NCBI RefSeq assembly: GCF_002994745.2 | Contig: NC_037094.1 | Span: 11,035,001 to 11,099,000, forward strand | Source of the DNA: Rosa chinensis | Lineage: Eukaryota > Streptophyta > Magnoliopsida > Rosales > Rosaceae | DNA: 64,000 nt | Direction of reading: 5' to 3' | Part shown: positions 20,819-31,595 of the stretch, in pieces | Layout of the letters: each line of letters begins with the position of its first letter | How positions within the stretch are numbered: the stretch's first letter is position 1 | The notes under the pieces: generated by a model | Seen by the model: the letters and a program-made list of their open reading frames with translations, nothing else | What the model was told of the DNA's origin: nothing | Databases searched by the model: none | Made by a program: the position numbers and the translations under genes

Positions 20819-22669
20819 TCTCAACTTAATTGAATCTAGACCTAGCCGTTCACTCTGCTAGGGTCTTTACAGAAAATTTCTTCGATCAAAATCTTCAAAC
20901 TTTTGTCTGAGCTCTATGGCACAGACTCCTATCGGTGCTATGGTTGTTCGTCCTCCTTTTGATTCCACAAAGGTATCGTTGGGCGAGGCAGGGCAGGCAG
21001 CGCTGCAAGACAACAACTGGTATACGGTCGGGCGACTGCTTGGATCAAAGTCGCGGTTTCCCTGGTTCAAAGGAACCATTGCTTCGATCTGGCGTCTCAA
21101 GTCTGGCCTCTCTGTTCATGATGCCGAAGATCGATTCCTTTTCCAATCCATTCATGAAGCTGATCTTAACAGAGCGCTGCATGGAGGGGCATGGTTCTAT
21201 AGGAACACAATCTTGCTGGTAGGGGAAATATGATGAAGTTGGCTCAGTGGAGAGGGTTCCTTTGTGGGAGATGGAGATCTGGATTGCGGTCAAAGGTTTG
21301 CCATTGGCACTTCGAAACAAGCATGCCTTAACCCTAATTGGATCTGTGGTTGGTCAGGTTATTAGATTTGATCGATCGGCTCTTCGTAGGAAGGAGGAGG
21401 AGCAGAGAATTCGACTGGTGTTGGATACTCGTCGGAGTGTACGTACTTGGATGCTTTTCGAGTTCTCTCCCACGGTGCAGCCTGAGATTACTATCATTTA
21501 TGAGAAAGTTAAAGGATTATGCAGGGATTGTGGCTTGTTTGAGCATGAGGCCTCGGGGTGTGACGGTTTTTTGATGCAAGAGAAGGCAGAAATTCAGAAT
21601 GGGCCACCGGAAGCGGCGATGGCCGGTCTGTCGTTGGAAGTGGGTGCTCTCCTTCCGGAACCAGTGCTAGCTTCCGTGATGGAGTAAATGCCTATTGCTG
21701 AGGTTGGGGGAATGGGTATGGAGCTTGTGGTGCAACAAGAGGATGCAGTGGCAGGAGGTAGGTTGCATGGATCCCATTTGTTGGGAGCTGTGGAAGCCCA
21801 TGCGTCACAAGGAAGTGACGTGCTGCATCGCTCTAAGATTGTTGCAAGTCCAACAGGTGCATCATTGAGTTTGGTTGAGAATAATGGTGTAGGATGGTTC
21901 AAGAATCGGAAGAAGTTGGTCCCATATTGTTCTAAGACAACCATACTGCCAACAAATACTTTGCCCAAAGTGAAGAAAGGCTTTTTGAAGCCGGGGGTTG
22001 AGTTGGGTTCAACTTGCTTTGTTGTCGTGGGTACCAAGAGAAAAGTGAGCTATGATTTGCTCAATGCGGGTAAGAAGCTATTGTCACTTCCAGCTTCTGC
22101 TCTAAAGTGGATGAAAATATAGATTTGGTGTTACAACATAAGAATGGGCAGATTATAATCTCGCCAAAGAAAAAGAAGAAGTTGGGTCATCCCCGAGGTA
22201 GTAAGAACAAGGCGAAGGCTGCCAGGACTTTGGATCTGGAGCTGCATGAGAGGAAATCTCTCAAATGGAAGAGCCATATTGACTCTGCTGCTGTGAATAG
22301 GTCCGAAGGTAGCTTGTCCAAGGAAGCAGTTACTATTGAGGCATTGGATAAAGAAGACGGAATGGAAGAGGAGGTTGCTTCTCCTCTTCTGAATGTTATT
22401 TAATTTTAGCTAGGTCGCAAATATCATGATCTGTGAGGGTTTTTTAATCTCGCTTTGGAGATTGTTTGGTTTTTGTTTGCAAGAAAGGTGTATGAACTGT
22501 CTAAAAGGTGGGTGTGCTAGGGGTATATTGGGTTCTTGTTCTTGGTAGAATATGAGTCTCACGGTACTCTGAGGAAAGATTCTTTCTGTCAACCCCTTAG
22601 GGGTGTTTCATTTTTGTAGTACTGCTTGCTGAATCTATATAATGGGCTGACCTCTTTTGATAAAAAAAA
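20819..22669 (+). mobile_element. Retroposed LINE derivative carrying only an ORF1-like gene
   Basis: The 1.85-kb unit ends in an A-rich tail and is flanked by a perfect 16-bp direct repeat (ATGATAATAATTGAAA at 20803-20818 and 22670-22685). This is the signature of target-primed reverse transcription. It contains an ORF1-like region but no endonuclease or reverse transcriptase, so it depended on enzymes supplied in trans. Unlike normal 5'-truncated LINE copies it keeps the 5' part and lacks ORF2. Confidence 0.85.
20916..22403 (+). pseudogene. ORF1-like nucleic-acid-binding protein (DUF4283/zinc-knuckle type), broken
   Basis: Four open pieces in changing frames (20916-21233, 21247-21687, 21688-22122, 22107-22403) add up to a plant L1 ORF1-type protein. 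The first piece (from ATG 20916) has the DUF4283-like pattern WYTVGRLL, then RSIHEAD-like FQSIHEADLNRALHGGAW. The second continues with WIAVKGLPLALRNKHAL and a CCHC knuckle, CRDCGLFEHEASGC. The last holds a basic AT-hook-like LGHPRGSKNKAK. A stop at 21231 breaks the domain, and the 21685 stop and 22107 overlap break the rest. Such proteins bind LINE RNA. I infer it is no longer functional. Confidence 0.75.
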
Positions 22670-22739
22670 ATGATAATAATTGAAAGAAAATTAAAATTAT
22701 TATGATGATTCTGATAATTAAATGCATTTAAATTCATTA

Positions 22740-22740
<1 letters not shown>

Positions 22741-22774
<34 letters not shown>
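22741..22774. repeat. (TA)n microsatellite
   Basis: About 16 TA units lie in A/T-rich sequence just downstream of the LINE derivative. Confidence 0.9.
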
Positions 22775-22780
<6 letters not shown>

Positions 22781-22978
22781 TGTGATTATGATAAAGTTTA
22801 GCATGATGATTTTAATATTGATTTATATATAGTGATTTTATATAGAATTTTGAGATTTGAGGATAATTTAGGTAGTTTGAGTGGTGTATTTAATAAAATG
22901 ATAGAATAAGAAATCAGATGGTGATGTATTAAGTAAGAGGTGTGTATTAAGTAATTAGTGATGTGTGAATAATTTTTT

Positions 22979-23370
22979 ATTTTTTATTTTAGTTACAAGC
23001 GGGACCTAAAAGGCCCGAACAAAAGCAAAGAAAAAGCTAAGAGGAGACAGTTCTCCTAGTTCTAGTTACAAAAGCAAGATCATCAAGAATGGCTTCAGTA
23101 GCATGGATAGGAGGATCCAAAAAAGTGATGAGACCAGGTTCATGATCAATGCTGCATCTAGCCAAAGCATCCACTGTCATATTACACTCACGAAAGATGT
23201 GCATAAGCTGGACATTCTGCATAGTGGCCATAAAGTTGTTGCATCCAGCAAGCAGAGATCCAAAAGGGTGAGTAGAAAGGTTTTGCTGCTGCACAAGCTG
23301 AACAAGAACAGTAGAATCAGATTCAATTTCTAGCTTGGGGATTTGCAGGCTTGAGGTTAACTTTAATCTT
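22979..23370 (-). mobile_element. 5'-truncated LINE tail with RNase H-like coding relic
   Basis: On the minus strand this encodes the end of a plant LINE ORF2. The RNase H-like pattern is IESDSTVLVQLVQQQ, then MHIFRECNMTVDALARC, followed by a short 3' region and an A-rich end (at the left side on the plus strand). TGTGAATAATTTTTT (22964-22978) and TGTGAATTATTTTTT (23371-23385) flank it as a 15-bp target duplication with one mismatch. Only the last 390 bp were inserted. Confidence 0.85.
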
Positions 23371-23385
23371 TGTGAATTATTTTTT

Positions 23386-24244
23386 GACACTAAATAAGCA
23401 TAACATAACTCATCAATAATTGTGCTCCTTTTTTTTTGTTGACATAAATCACATAATTAGCTGTTGGAGTATGGTGGATGGGTCATGGGTCATTCAGTTT
23501 GAGATTGGTGTATACTCCACGAAATGTCATATATGGAAAAAGAAAATGCATTCTAGAAAATCACCATATTTAGTCTTTGTAATTTCAATTATAACCTAAT
23601 ACATTTACAGTTACTTCAATTAGTTCTCTCATTAGGCTATTTTGTTGAAATTTTTGTTAAAGACATGAGACAATCTTTATAGGGTAAGGCGAGAATGAGT
23701 CAAAAACAATGATATCGAGGAAAGGGGGTCTTCAATTTTCAACCTCAAAGACTCATACATATAAAATAAGTTTCAACGTTGCTTAGCTACACCTCAGTCT
23801 CATTATAGTAACACTTTTGATCGAACAGTAAATTTTGCTTCCTATTTTCTTTTTTTATTACAAGTTTTGCTTCTTATTTTGTCAACTAAAGAATTTATTA
23901 AAGAACAAAAATTAGGGTTTCGAAATATTGGTAGACTAGAGAGAAGAAAGATGAGTCCAAAAAAATGGAATAGAGAGTGTTGCCAGATGCCAAGAGGACA
24001 AATGGTGCTACCCTTATTTGGTTAACTCCGTGGATATAATTTGGCGGCCAATCTTATCGAGTGGGAAGCGTGTTTACGCAGAGGCTGACACGAGGAAGGT
24101 AAAGACCAGCTGCTAAGCTGACACGAAAGCATGAAATGAATAGCTCCAAGTTAGCTGGGTTTGGCCCGAAGCTCACATCAGCCACCGGAAAATGAGAGGG
24201 TTTATTTGTGGTGGCCAATAAAGGACCAAGGGCAGGCAAGATAC
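23386..24244. other. Intergenic region, no gene
   Basis: No recognisable frame or element was found. Confidence 0.4.
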
Positions 24245-25140
24245 TCTACGTATGGTCAAGGGACATGTAATGCTATAGGTGCTTTCAGTGGCTGCTACGT
24301 AGCTCATGACTCATTAGATGGGACTTGGTGCTATCCCTATAATGATAATCCAAGTTCCGAACTCTTGCCCAATTTTCTTAGTTTTGATCTTATAAGTTGA
24401 TTGCCCTATCAAATCAGACAGTTGTTTTAGCTTTATTGGTTCTTGATGTGTGACAGACGAATAGGGCGAACATGGCAACAATATAGGTCATTGTTTCTAA
24501 AAACAAGGGGTGAGTATTGTACGGAGCGGTGAGCAACTTGTACATGTATGTATCTAACATGTTGATATTTTCTTTATTTTATCCACTCAAGAAGTGAATA
24601 GTCAAGTACAAAAATTTAATACAGAAGGTCTTAACATAAATGTGTGTTCCATCCTCTACAACTTAAGGATGGCTATCTGTGTGTGGTCGAGGAGATGTAA
24701 TGTTATAGGTGCTTCACTAGCTGTATAGGTCGTGACTCATTAGATGGGACATGGTGCTATCCCGATAATGATAATGAAAGTTCCAAACTCTTGCTTAATT
24801 TTCAAAAGGATGGAAAAAGTTTTCTTATTTTTGATCTTATAAGTTGAAGACCATATTTAATCATACAATTATTTAGGTTTATTGTTTCTTGATGTGTGAC
24901 AAACGTTTTGAGCCATACTAGTCTATCTATATGTAGAACATTGTAGTAGTATAGAACATTGTTTCGAAAGAATGTTTTTGTTTTGTACGTAAAAATTTAA
25001 AAATATTCTTACTTCTTTTACATATAACGAGTGTTATGCGCTTTGGTAAATGAGTCTATATACATGTATCTAACATGCTGATATTCTCTTCACTTTAACC
25101 ACCTGAAAAGGGACAAATATAAAAATTTCGCATAAATGTG
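24245..25140. repeat. Diverged tandem duplication upstream of the receptor kinase gene
   Basis: Positions 24245-24640 and 24679-25140 are copies of each other. Shared landmarks in the same order are ATGTAATG(C/T)TATAGGTGCTT, then GACTCATTAGATGGGAC, GATCTTATAAGTTGA, TTCTTGATGTGTGACA and ATGTATCTAACATG(T/C)TGATATT. Substitutions and indels are frequent. No coding potential is visible. The unit could be an old repeat or a duplicated far-upstream segment. Confidence 0.8.
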
Positions 25141-25940
25141 TGTGGTTCGATACTCTTCACTATTTATAAGATTTCAAAAACTCTAACCTAAACGACTAAT
25201 TTTGCATTAAAAAAAAAAAAAAACTAAATCACCAATTCCAATGATGAGACCGGATTTTCCTACTGAAAATCCTCTCCTCTTTGTATGAGCAAGTTCAGAT
25301 TACGTTTTTGGTAGCAGGCAATTGTTTGGGCTCTTCTCATTAATGTCCCCTTTGAACTTTGGGCTAGAATTGGTTGGACTTGATCTTATTAGCAAACCCA
25401 AACGTACCTCAACGTTTGTTCTATACATTAGAGCTGCAATCATCAATTTTATCCTGTATGTAAAGTTTAAAAACTGCACTGTGCAGCAACATTTTGACTA
25501 AAACCCATCATCACTCCAACCATAAGACTTAACACATCAACCCACTAATCTAACGACTACTAATCTTGAAATTTCAAATCTCCTAAACGGTATGCGTTGC
25601 AACACGTTGGAATGAACGTATGTGATCACAACACACCGATGTTTCTCGTAAAGAAAAATCTCCGCAACGTACATTATCGAATATTCGAGATTTGCAGTTA
25701 AATCAGGTTATGAATTTCAGCTCCCGCCAAAGTAGACTGTGGAGTTGACTGTAGTACTCGGGGGAAGAAATAGTCACACGGGGGCCACGACTTTATAGTC
25801 CTTTCTAGATAAAAATAAAATTTGAATTGACTATGACTTGAGACCTGCAGCCCAGTTCTTCATCAGACTCTGATACTTTCACCCTCCATCTTTGACCAGT
25901 TTCCCACTTGGCCGCCGGCGGCCACCGGAAACCTCTTCCG
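25141..25940. other. Presumed promoter region of the lectin receptor kinase gene
   Basis: No gene was seen. ACTTTATAGTCC near 25789-25800 is a weak TATA-like element about 145 bp before the start codon. TTGACC/TTGACT motifs (W-box cores, about 25745 and 25893) occur near the gene and fit a stress-responsive receptor kinase, but short motifs like these are common by chance. Confidence 0.3.
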
Positions 25941-27929
25941 ATGAGGTCCTTACCTCTCCTCCTCCTCCTGTTCCAGGTCCTCTCTCCTACTCTCGCCCTC
26001 GACTTCCTCTTCAACTCCTTCTCCAACATCTCCAACGCCACCGACTTGACTCTCATCAACGACGCCAGGCTCGACGCCTCCACCGTCCGCCTCACAAACG
26101 ACTCCGTTCAATGGTCCCTCGGCCGCCTCTTCCACACCACCAAGCTCACCATGAGACCTAATTCCACCTCCACTTCCCTCGCTTCCTTTTCAACCTCCTT
26201 CGTCTTCTCCGATCTCCCCCAAATCGCTTCCAGCCCAGGCTTCGGCCTCTGCTTCGTCCTCTCCAACTCCACCTCTCCCCCTAACGCCCTCGCCAGCCAG
26301 TACTTCGGCCTCTTCTCAAACGCCCAGGTTCAGGTCGTGGCTCCCTTACTCGCCGTCGAATTCGACACGGGCCGAAACACCGAGTTCAACGATCCCGACG
26401 GAAACCACATCGGAATCGACCTCAACAGAGTCATATCGGAGGTCACTACGCCCGCCGGCTACTACAATTCCACCGGCGGCTTCGTTCCGGTTCAGATGCG
26501 GAGCGGCGAGAACGTCCGGACTTGGATCGAATTCGACGGTGATAATCTCGAAATCAACGTCACCGTGGCTCCGGCTAATCTGCCACGGCCGACTCTGCCT
26601 ACGCTGAGCTTCAAAGACCCAAGGATTGCCAACTACGTGTCGTCCGAGATGTTCGTTGGGTTTTCGGCGTCGAAAACGGAGTGGATTGAGGCGCAGAGAA
26701 TTTTGGCTTGGAGTTTCAGTGACACTGGTGTTGCTAAAGAGATCAACGTGACCAATTTGCCTGTTTTCAAGCTCGAGGCTTCTTCCAAATCCTTGCCTAT
26801 GGGAGCCATTGCTGGTATTACAATAGGTTGCGTTTTGTTTGTGGTGACTTTAGCGTATGGAGTCTACTTGTATTGGAGGAAGAAGAAGCTGGAGGATGAA
26901 GAGGATGATGAGATTGAGGATTGGGAGATGGAGTATTGGCCTCATCGATTTTCGAATGAAGAGCTGAGCGAGGCTACTGGTGGATTTTCAAAAGATCAGC
27001 TTTTGGGTTCGGGTGGATTTGGGAAGGTTTACAGAGGAGTTTTATCGAACAAGACAGAGATAGCAGTGAAATGTGTGAACCATGATTCGAAGCAGGGGTT
27101 GAGAGAATTTATGGCTGAGATTTCGAGCATGGGGAGACTGCAGCATAAGAATTTGGTCCAAATGCGAGGGTGGTGCAGAAAAGGAAACCAGCTCATGCTT
27201 GTGTATGACTACATGCCTAATGGGAGCCTCAACAGGTGGATTTTCGACAGGCCGAAGAAGGTTTTGGGCTGGGGGCAACGGCGGCGTGTGTTGGCAGACG
27301 TGGCGGAGGGGCTGAACTATCTGCACCACGGCTGGGACCAAGTGGTGGTTCATAGAGACGTTAAGTCGAGCAATATATTGCTGGACTTGGAAATGAGAGG
27401 TAGGCTTGGTGATTTTGGATTGGCCAAGCTGTATGAGCACGGTGAAGTGCCTAATACCACTCGTGTGGTTGGCACGATGGGGTACTTGGCGCCGGAGCTG
27501 GCTACCATAGCGTCACCAACAGCAGCGACTGATGTGTATAGCTTTGGAGTGGTGTTGTTGGAAGTGGCGTGTGGAAGAAGGCCTATTGAAATGGGGGCAG
27601 AGGAGGAGGAGGAGGCAGTGCTGATCGATTGGGTGAGGGAGTTGTATTCAAAAGGGAGGGTGAGAGAGGCGGCGGACCAGAGAATTAAAGGGGAGTATGA
27701 TGAGGAGGAGGTGGAGGTTGTATTGAAGCTTGGGTTGGCTTGTTGTCATCCTGATCCTCACAAAAGGCCTAGCATGAAGGAAATTGCGGCAATTTTGGTC
27801 GGCGAGACAGTGTCCGAGCCAGCTCCTGCCGCATTGTTATCAGAACTGGTACGCGGCGAGGGTGGTGATGGGGCCGGCATCGAGGAAGAATCCGGGGAAG
27901 TGGCATTCCAACCCCAGCATTCAGTGTGA
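25941..27929 (+). CDS. L-type lectin-domain receptor-like kinase (LecRK, S.1-like)
   Basis: The intronless gene encodes 662 residues. The first ATG is at 25941. The frame is open upstream only through a TTG. Residues 1-20 form a signal peptide. Residues 21-262 are a legume-lectin domain (FSTSFVF, LLAVEFDTGRN, NHIGIDLN). A transmembrane helix spans about 288-312. The kinase domain (about 350-620) has the glycine loop GSGGFGKVY, Lys377, catalytic HRD Asp473 (HRDVKSSN) and DFG Asp491. All key residues are present, so it should be active. The protein would sit in the plasma membrane, bind an extracellular ligand through the lectin part and phosphorylate Ser/Thr. The phrase DWEMEYWPHRFSNEEL and the kinase resemble Arabidopsis LECRK-S.1 as I remember it. 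The class assignment is less sure than the family. Confidence 0.95.
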   Translation: MRSLPLLLLLFQVLSPTLALDFLFNSFSNISNATDLTLINDARLDASTVRLTNDSVQWSLGRLFHTTKLTMRPNSTSTSLASFSTSFVFSDLPQIASSPGFGLCFVLSNSTSPPNALASQYFGLFSNAQVQVVAPLLAVEFDTGRNTEFNDPDGNHIGIDLNRVISEVTTPAGYYNSTGGFVPVQMRSGENVRTWIEFDGDNLEINVTVAPANLPRPTLPTLSFKDPRIANYVSSEMFVGFSASKTEWIEAQRILAWSFSDTGVAKEINVTNLPVFKLEASSKSLPMGAIAGITIGCVLFVVTLAYGVYLYWRKKKLEDEEDDEIEDWEMEYWPHRFSNEELSEATGGFSKDQLLGSGGFGKVYRGVLSNKTEIAVKCVNHDSKQGLREFMAEISSMGRLQHKNLVQMRGWCRKGNQLMLVYDYMPNGSLNRWIFDRPKKVLGWGQRRRVLADVAEGLNYLHHGWDQVVVHRDVKSSNILLDLEMRGRLGDFGLAKLYEHGEVPNTTRVVGTMGYLAPELATIASPTAATDVYSFGVVLLEVACGRRPIEMGAEEEEEAVLIDWVRELYSKGRVREAADQRIKGEYDEEEVEVVLKLGLACCHPDPHKRPSMKEIAAILVGETVSEPAPAALLSELVRGEGGDGAGIEEESGEVAFQPQHSV

Positions 27930-28197
27930 ATGTGTTTTGGTTGAACAACAGTAAGTTCTTTGTGTGTATTATACAAAATTATATTTGATTTTTGAATTGA
28001 ATTGAACTCTGGTTAGTTCGTAGCAACTTCAGCCACAACCTATGATCCCCCAATATCATAAGATGGGATCCTATAACTGCATGAAACCAAAACTGCAAGT
28101 AATCAAATGGCATTTAAGAAAACCTACTCTAATCTGACCATAGAAGGGGTCAGTGACTATTAGACCTTTCTCGATTCATGGTGGTGATCTGCATATC
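27930..28197. terminator. Convergent 3' ends of the receptor kinase and B3 genes
   Basis: The two genes face each other with 268 bp between stop codons, so both 3' untranslated regions must lie or overlap here. No clear AATAAA was seen on the plus strand. Confidence 0.4.
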
Positions 28198-28983
28198 TCA
28201 ATTTCGCCTTGTTCTTCTTCTCTTGATGGTTTCAAGCACTGGCAGCCTTCTCAAATCAATTACAAAGCAAAGGCTACCGGTTGCAGCATTTCGAAACATC
28301 CATACGGTCACAAAATCTTGCTTCTCAACCAGCTTATGATCATGGCAAAAAGCTTTCCATCCTTCGGTCAAGACATGAATCTTTTCCACCCAAATTTTGA
28401 ACACCATGGGATACTCTTTACCATCCAAGTCATAAGTTGTGACTTGGATTCCTCGTCTAAGATCTTCATTCTCATTCAACAATGGCATTAGGCGCTTTTG
28501 GACATCCTCTTTGCTCATAGCTAGCCTTGATTGGTCATCCTTCACATCACTAAATGTTAATTGCTTCTCAAACGGCTGACTGCAAATTTCAATAAATTGT
28601 CGTAGGCGTGGGACTGGTGGGAGATTAGGAGGGGCATAGTTTCCATAGAACAAACCTTGACATACGTTTGAGTTTGTTAAGCCTTGTCCAGCATAAATGG
28701 CTTCTTGTCCTGTGACTTGCAAAGCTTTTCTCTTAGGATCCTGTTGTAGTCGTTGGTTTCTATGCAAGCCTTGGGCAACATTAACAATGCATTCATCTCC
28801 TTGTTCTTTGATTAATAATGTTTTTCGTTTGTCTTTAGTACTAATTTGACTAAGACACTTGCGGTTAGTATCCTCCAATATCTGTATGTCTTTTGTAGAA
28901 TCAACAAGCACATGCTTCATATGACAAAGATTAAAAACGGCCTTCATCATATCATCGTCTTCTTCATTGGTCAGCCTAGCCAT
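28198..28983 (-). CDS. B3 DNA-binding domain protein
   Basis: The protein is 261 residues from the ATG at 28983 and appears to be a single exon. Residues about 137-245 match the B3 fold of the plant group once annotated as DUF313. The pattern is FEKQLTFSDVKDDQSRLAMS, then GIQVTTYDLDGKEYPMVFKIW, WKAFCHDHKLVEKQDFVTVW, and FRNAATGSLCFVI. The N-terminal 130 residues are not conserved. It should be a nuclear DNA-binding protein. Targets and role cannot be told from sequence. A short basic tail (KRRRTRR) may be a nuclear localisation signal. Confidence 0.85.
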   Translation of the reverse strand: MARLTNEEDDDMMKAVFNLCHMKHVLVDSTKDIQILEDTNRKCLSQISTKDKRKTLLIKEQGDECIVNVAQGLHRNQRLQQDPKRKALQVTGQEAIYAGQGLTNSNVCQGLFYGNYAPPNLPPVPRLRQFIEICSQPFEKQLTFSDVKDDQSRLAMSKEDVQKRLMPLLNENEDLRRGIQVTTYDLDGKEYPMVFKIWVEKIHVLTEGWKAFCHDHKLVEKQDFVTVWMFRNAATGSLCFVIDLRRLPVLETIKRRRTRRN

Positions 28984-29482
28984 AGTAGTTTTGTGCTTGA
29001 AGAAAGGGTTGGCCTATAGCTCTCACCGAAGATACATTAGGTAAAAGAAAAAAATATCCGAGTATTTAAAGGAGAAAATCATGAAGATTTGCTCCTCTTA
29101 AGATTCTGGCCTATCTAATCGTTCCTTGATGTTCAAGTAATTAAACTTGTGTAAAAATTCCTTTAATACTATTAAAATGTTTAAGTTATTGTACAACAAG
29201 ATGTCAAGATGTTCTATATATGGGCCTCTAATGTATGGGACTTGTGGATTTAGGGTCAAGTGATTTTTATGCATATCCAACTCTGGAGCTCTAAACTCAT
29301 TTATTCCTTTAAACTCAGCTACGTTTTCTTTGCCCCAAAAACTCAGCTACGTTTTTGATATCAGGAATTCAGGATACAAAGATTTAGACGAGATCAGATC
29401 TATTGTTAACTTGCTTTTTATAACTCGGCTAGGATTTGTAGTTTTACCCAATCCTAATTGGACTAGATTTCGTACCGTTGTT
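28984..29482. other. Upstream region of the B3 gene
   Basis: No gene was seen. The minus-strand side next to 28983 is the presumed B3 promoter and leader. Confidence 0.4.
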
Positions 29483-31335
29483 CGGGTCACAAGCATTACC
29501 ATGAGACTTTTGTTCCTTCATTTACGAAGGCCTGTCTATACACTTGCAACTTGACAATGTGCCTTCTCTTGCTGAGGTCTGCCTTCATCAAGCCGACCCC
29601 GAAACCTCTGACTTTACCGCTCTTGCCTTCGATCAGCTTTCCTCCCATCTTTTTCAGCTACACACACTCGTGCTTGATGTTCAGTTCAACGCACCAGTTA
29701 GTCTATGCTATTCCTCTCAGTTGCATTTGGATTCCTCTTTTTTCTGCTGCCCTTTTTCTTCCAATTGTTCTTGTTAGTTTATGTTTTCGCTCTTGTTTTG
29801 ACTCCTTTTTTTTGGCATTCAGTTGCATCTCATTGCGTTTGCTGGTGCTGTTCCCAAGTTGCCAAACCTCCAGCATTTGGAGTTGGTTATTCTAGCTGAT
29901 GATCCATGGGGACTTTGTCGATTAGCTGCTAATTTCCTCCAGGCGTCTGCACACTTGAAACTTGTGCTCCAGGTACGTGTTCCTCCAACTTGGTGGACTA
30001 ATGACATCACATGTTGCGACATGGTTTTTGTGCTCTCACTTTCGGCTACATTGTTCACCCCCTACATTCGCATGCTTGGCTACATTGTTCACCCCCTACA
30101 TTTACATTCGCATGCTTGTACGATCGATATACATTTTGTTTTGTCACGATCTCTGTTGGACAATTATACAACTATAACTCCTGTCTTGTAATGGTAGAAA
30201 GACTTGAAACTGTGTATTAGACGTCTGTCTCCTTTTTTTATCTCCCTCCCTCAAGCTGATCTGCCTTGCAGTTTTGTTGGGTTCAAGACTTCTGATGTTT
30301 ACTTGCATGATCAAAAAAAAAAAAAAAAAAAAGACTTGCGACTTTTGAGGTTAAAAGGATTCATAAACCACACGGGTGCTTTATCCTAGTTTAGCCGTTG
30401 TTTTGGTAATGGAGGCAAGACATGAAAGCTTGTGGTTACTTTTATTTGTTTTTCTTTTGCTGTGTGAAATTGTCCTTTGTTGCGTGAACGCTAAGAAATT
30501 GGTCTCTTAGTGCAGCTGCAATTCTACCCAATCAAAGGAGAGTTGTACAATGATGTGCATAAAGGATTTGAACGAAGTGTTGTCAAGCACACCAAGAATT
30601 GTGGCTAACGATTGTATTTATATTGATGAGTAACTTAACAAGTACAATTGTATTAGGAGTGTGAGACTCTACATATAGAAAAGATAAGACTAGTAAACAG
30701 AAACCTATCTACTTGTACGTCTTGGAGGAAGAGAAGATAATTACAATGGTGAGTATTAGATAGCAGAAGATAAGTCCTGCAGCTTGATCAATTAATGATT
30801 GGTTTATCAGTGCAGTGTCCACATGACCATCTTAGGGTAGTGGAAATTGTAGGGTATCGTGTTTCCAAAAAGGCTATTCAACATGCATCTCATGTTCTTG
30901 ACCGAGCATGCTGCTGCATTGAAGAAAGTTGGCATTGATCCCGCTTGCCGCTGGCGCAGTGGCGCCATCATCGCATTGGAGCGTACAAGAGTCTTTTAGA
31001 GGTCAAGGAGGAAGGAGAGGCAAGAGACCATGCTATGCTACAGCTTCAAGAAAAAAATCTCTCCAACGGTTGAATTTGTATGCTTGTTGTTATCAATTGG
31101 GGTGCGAGAAATTATATGGAGAGTAAAGATATGTTCCTGTCAATTATTACTCAGTAGTCTGTAGTCGTGACATGCATCCCTGCAACAGATTCCTCTTTTG
31201 CTGCTATCATGCAATTGTGCATCTGGGAATGTTCATGATTTATGTTTACGTCTAGTTTGGATTGTAAGTTGAGAAGAAAGTGCCGTCTTGATTAAAGCAT
31301 TAATGACTGTAAAACTAATGTACGTTCTTGATCTA
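29483..31335 (+). pseudogene. Broken inverted copy of the F-box/LRR/FBD gene
   Basis: This region matches, in opposite orientation, the intact gene at 47865-50220 and about 150 bp of its 3' flank. Preserved parts are the end of exon 2 (29540-29695, LQLDNVPSLAEVCLHQADP), exon 3 (about 29822-29972, PKLPNLQHLELVILADD) and the FBD exon (from about 30510). The F-box and most of the LRR part are missing. The FBD exon is split by a 250-bp insertion (30560-30809) and has further frame breaks near 30880 and 31050. It is non-functional. Similarity remains high, so the copy is not very old. Confidence 0.88.
30560..30809. mobile_element. 250-bp insertion in the F-box pseudogene
   Basis: The intact copy reads GATGTGCAGTGTCC without a break, whereas here 250 bp intervene between two GTGCA copies (30555-30559 and 30810-30814). 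That is a 5-bp target duplication. The ends do not form obvious inverted repeats, and the element type is unknown. A small solo LTR is possible, but the ends are not TG...CA. Confidence 0.65.
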
Positions 31336-31583
31336 TCCATTATGTTTCGTGTAATGTTGCAAACTGTTTCTCTTATGCCATCTTAGATTTTTTTTTTTTT
31401 TTTGCCCTATGATCTGAGCATCTTAAATGGTTTTTGCTTCATCGTCTAAAAAGAAGATTTGGTAAATCCCAAACCAGCGGATGGATACAAATTGTAGAAT
31501 TTGCCAAGTAGTGTATGCCATATATGCAGAATACAGAAGCGGGATTAGGGTTCAAGTTGTGTTTACTAGAACTTCATGTTCAT
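31336..31583. other. Short unassigned stretch
   Basis: It contains a 16-bp T run near 31388-31403 and nothing else recognisable. Confidence 0.4.
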
Positions 31584-31595
31584 AAACTTTGTACC

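Noticed and set aside
24161..24400. 79-codon frame with a WW-like peptide
   Set aside because: It falls in the diverged tandem duplication and is not kept in the second copy.
25908..25940. Upstream start for the lectin receptor kinase
   Set aside because: The codon at 25908 is TTG. The first ATG is at 25941 and directly begins a signal peptide.
27042..27440. 132-codon minus-strand frame within the receptor kinase
   Set aside because: It is the complement of conserved kinase codons and has no independent motif.
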